From NCBI GenBank assembly GCA_938084885.1, contig CALKGG010000130.1, positions 1 to 35,476 on the forward strand: a stretch of DNA of 35,476 bases, written 5' to 3'. Position 1 is the stretch's first letter. Each line of letters begins with the position of its first letter. Of this stretch, positions 33,541 through 35,476 are shown piece after piece. The notes beneath the pieces are model-generated. The model did not search any database. It worked only from the letters and a program-made list of their open reading frames with translations, and was not told where the DNA came from. Both the position numbers and the translations under genes were made by a program. The DNA comes from an uncultured Acidimicrobiales bacterium (GTDB lineage Bacteria > Actinomycetota > Acidimicrobiia > Acidimicrobiales > SHLQ01).

Positions 33541-35476
33541 ATGTTCAAAAAAGAATCCAGCGAGCAGACCGCTTCGTCTGAGCTACACGAAATGGCGGCA
33601 ACGACCGCATCGAGTGGAGCCAACGAGTCCGCGGCTGTAGGGAAGTCGATGATGTGGGCCGGTGTTATCCCGGTCGTCCTCATGCTTGTCGCCGTGCTTA
33701 TCGGCAGCAGGGTTATTGGCCTCGTTCTGTTCATTGCTGCGGTCATTGGCTTCTACGTCATGTGGAAGAAGGCCAGTTCGGCTCTCAGCGAGTCCCTCGA
33801 TGCGCTGCGTGACGAAGCATTTGCGGTTGCTCACGAGGACCTGCCTCGCCTTGGCCAGGCCCTGTCGAGCGGAGAGCCAATCGCCAACCTCGAAAACAAC
33901 CGCAAGCGTGTCACCTTCCAGGATCCCGAGTTTGCAAGCGTTGCCTCAGGATTGAGCGCAGTCCGCGATAGTGCTGCGGGAATTGGAGAGAGCGTGACGG
34001 CTCTTCAAAGCGGAATCTCCAACACCTTTGTGAACCTGGCCCGTCGCAACCAGGCCCTCGTCGATCGCCAGCTCGAAGCCATCGATACGCTCGAGGCCGA
34101 AGAACGCGACTCGGATCGTCTCTCGCTTCTCTATCGTGTCGATCACCTGGCCACTCGCATGCACCGCAACGCTGAGAGCCTTTTGGTACTCGCTGATGCA
34201 AAGACCCCTGAACGCCATAGCCCGGCAGTTCCGTTGCAGGAAGTTCTCCGAGTCGCCATAGGCGAGGTCGAAGACTATCGCCGGATCGTGCCCATCTCGT
34301 TCGATGATGCAAGCGTGGCTGGCCACAAGGCACAAGACATGGCTCACCTTCTGGCCGAGCTCATGGAAAACGCTGCCCAGCATTCGCCGCCGGGAACTGC
34401 TGTGGATGTCACTGGGGCCACGAACACCAACGGTGATTACCTCATCACCATCGTTGATCATGGCACTGGCATCGACCCAACTCAGCTGCAAGCACTCAAC
34501 GAACTGCTCGAGCGTCCACCAGCATCAACGCTGACGATCTCGCACTCGATTGGCTTGCAGGTCGTCAGCCGGATCTCTCATTCGTTGGCGATCAACGTGC
34601 GCCTCGACCACGGCGAGGGTGGCGGCGTTGTTGCAACGGTGCGCATTCCTTCCCAGGTCGTTACCTCGTGGAGCCAGATGGTGCCTGGATCTGCGCCGAC
34701 CGACTCGCCTGCAGTGGACGTTCCGGCGCCCGCTCCGGTTGCTGATCTTGCACCGCCGATTGCACCAATCCCAGACATGGCTGCTCCGGTTGCTGATCTT
34801 GCACCGCCGATTGCACCAATCCCAGACATGGCTGCTCCGGTTGCTGATCTTGCACCACCGATTGCACCAATCCCAGACATGGCTGCTCCGGTTGCTGATC
34901 TTGTACCACCGATTGCACCAATCCCAGATATGGCTGCTCCAGCCACCTTCCCCACGATTGCTGAAGACGGCCAGTCCACCGGCTCGCTGCCTCTTGAATC
35001 GGTCCTCGATCCGGCATCTGACATTGGCAACGATGTCTTCCAGATGCCCCAGCCAGAGCCCCAGGTGTTCGAAGCCCCAGCTCCAGCGCCAGCACCCGTG
35101 GTATTTGAAGCCCCAGCTCCAGCGCCAGAGCCCCAGGTGTTCGAAGCCCCGGCTCCAGCGCCAGCACCCGAGGTATTTGAAGCCCCAGCTCCAGCGCCAG
35201 CACCCGAGGTGTTCGAAGCCCCGGCTCCAGCGCCAGCACCCGAGGTGTTCGAAGCCCCAGCTCCAGCGCCAGCACCCGAGGTGTTCGAAGCACCGGCTCC
35301 AGCTCCAGCACCCGAGGTGTTCGAAGCCCCAGCTCCAGCGCCAGCACCCGAGGTGTTCGAACCTGGCCCGGTCGCCGAGCCAATCGAACCGCAACCAGCA
35401 TTTGGCGATGCGTCACAGCCAGCCCCAATCGCAGCCGCCCCAGTCGCTGCCGCAGCTGCAACTGTTGCGACGCCGT
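33541..35476 (+). CDS. Conservon-type sensor histidine kinase (CvnA-like), C-terminus cut by window edge
   Basis: At least 645 residues, no stop before the edge. After a 35-residue polar N-terminus come two closely spaced TM helices (about 38-57 and 59-75) with almost no external loop, so no extracellular sensor. A linker helix leads to LVDRQLEAIDTLEAEERDSD and YRVDHLATRMHRN with the likely phospho-accepting His202; this stretch is typical of actinobacterial CvnA kinases. The HATPase domain has the N-box ELMENAAQHS (Asn277), DHGTGID and SIGLQVV. The C-terminal half (from about 385) is low complexity, with four 17-residue repeats and then eight 12-residue Pro/Ala repeats. In conservons the kinase acts with a Roadblock/LC7 protein, a DUF742 protein and a small GTPase, expected downstream. 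The ATG at 33541 has GAGGGA upstream. Confidence 0.88.
   Translation, partial: MFKKESSEQTASSELHEMAATTASSGANESAAVGKSMMWAGVIPVVLMLVAVLIGSRVIGLVLFIAAVIGFYVMWKKASSALSESLDALRDEAFAVAHEDLPRLGQALSSGEPIANLENNRKRVTFQDPEFASVASGLSAVRDSAAGIGESVTALQSGISNTFVNLARRNQALVDRQLEAIDTLEAEERDSDRLSLLYRVDHLATRMHRNAESLLVLADAKTPERHSPAVPLQEVLRVAIGEVEDYRRIVPISFDDASVAGHKAQDMAHLLAELMENAAQHSPPGTAVDVTGATNTNGDYLITIVDHGTGIDPTQLQALNELLERPPASTLTISHSIGLQVVSRISHSLAINVRLDHGEGGGVVATVRIPSQVVTSWSQMVPGSAPTDSPAVDVPAPAPVADLAPPIAPIPDMAAPVADLAPPIAPIPDMAAPVADLAPPIAPIPDMAAPVADLVPPIAPIPDMAAPATFPTIAEDGQSTGSLPLESVLDPASDIGNDVFQMPQPEPQVFEAPAPAPAPVVFEAPAPAPEPQVFEAPAPAPAPEVFEAPAPAPAPEVFEAPAPAPAPEVFEAPAPAPAPEVFEAPAPAPAPEVFEAPAPAPAPEVFEPGPVAEPIEPQPAFGDASQPAPIAAAPVAAAAATVATP
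34735..34938 (+). repeat. Four 51-bp in-frame tandem repeats
   Basis: Four units begin at 34735, 34786, 34837 and 34888, each encoding PVADLAPPIAPIPDMAA or a one-residue variant. Units 1 and 2 are identical in DNA apart from the flanks; units 3 and 4 differ by a few bases. This suggests recent expansion by slippage or recombination within the kinase tail. Confidence 0.95.
35071..35358 (+). repeat. Eight 36-bp in-frame tandem repeats
   Basis: Eight units of exactly 36 bp (first at 35071, last ending 35358), each encoding EAPAPAPAPEVF or a close variant; units 1 and 2 vary most (APVVF, EPQVF). This is an extended Pro/Ala spacer with regular Glu-Phe pairs. Such arrays often vary in length between strains and may be miscounted in assemblies. 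Confidence 0.95.

Noticed and set aside
34735..35358. Regular repeats that could suggest a CRISPR array.
   Set aside because: The units are contiguous with no unique spacers, are multiples of three in length, and stay in the reading frame of the kinase.
34525..35394. A long minus-strand open frame (289 residues) rich in Trp-Ser-Trp and Gly-Phe-Glu-His repeats, and a second one at 34661-35461.
   Set aside because: Both are antisense shadows of the kinase tail repeats. Their repetitive products follow directly from the 36-bp and 51-bp units, and the sense frame continues a well-supported kinase.

Overview
The window is one continuous, gene-dense piece of a high-GC actinobacterial chromosome. 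It most resembles the class Acidimicrobiia (marine Ilumatobacter-like lineages); this placement is inferred from gene content, since no marker gene such as rRNA is present. Supporting signs are a DivIVA-type polar growth protein, an LCP cell-wall ligase, a menaquinone pathway whose MenB is of the Mycobacterium type, a conservon-type (CvnA-like) histidine kinase, and frequent GTG and TTG starts. I see no insertion sequences, phage genes, integrases or CRISPR arrays, and no gene-free gap longer than about 230 bp.

Layout. Positions 1-75 hold a tRNA-Val(GAC) on the minus strand, cut at the edge, followed by an alpha/beta hydrolase on plus (157-951). Positions 1020-9623 hold menaquinone genes on the minus strand: menB at 1020-1922 and menD-menH-menC at 9623-5985. 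Between menB and menC, on the opposite strand, lie three tandem paralogues of a secreted coiled-coil protein with a C-terminal M15 (VanY-like) zinc peptidase domain (1984-5959). Positions 9692-12125 (minus) encode an M23 peptidase and an LCP ligase, divergent from a DivIVA-domain protein (12357-13238). A pseudouridine catabolic pair, psuK-psuG, follows (13261-15085). Convergent with it are a membrane GGDEF-EAL protein (15089-17392), a small protein that looks like a degenerate GGDEF domain (17480-17956) and an unknown protein (18076-18504), all on minus. A membrane pyrophosphatase (18608-20707, minus) is divergent from an operon of 5-formyl-THF cyclo-ligase, trkA and two different trkH genes (20813-25862). 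An M18 aminopeptidase (minus) is divergent from gltB-gltD, the glutamate synthase. The window ends inside a large histidine kinase gene with two in-frame repeat arrays (33541 to the edge).

How the genes work together. The envelope theme is strong: three M15 peptidases, an M23 peptidase, an LCP ligase and DivIVA lie within 12 kb and could together serve wall growth and division. The men genes supply menaquinone. The pyrophosphatase has the sequence signature of the K+-dependent class and sits beside a K+ uptake operon. The final kinase matches the first gene of conservon loci, so Roadblock/LC7, DUF742 and small GTPase genes are predicted just beyond the window.

The items most worth following are the M15 triplet, the degenerate GGDEF protein beside an intact GGDEF-EAL protein, the K+-dependent pyrophosphatase signature, and the repeat-bearing conservon kinase with its possible sigma-28/WhiG-type promoter.
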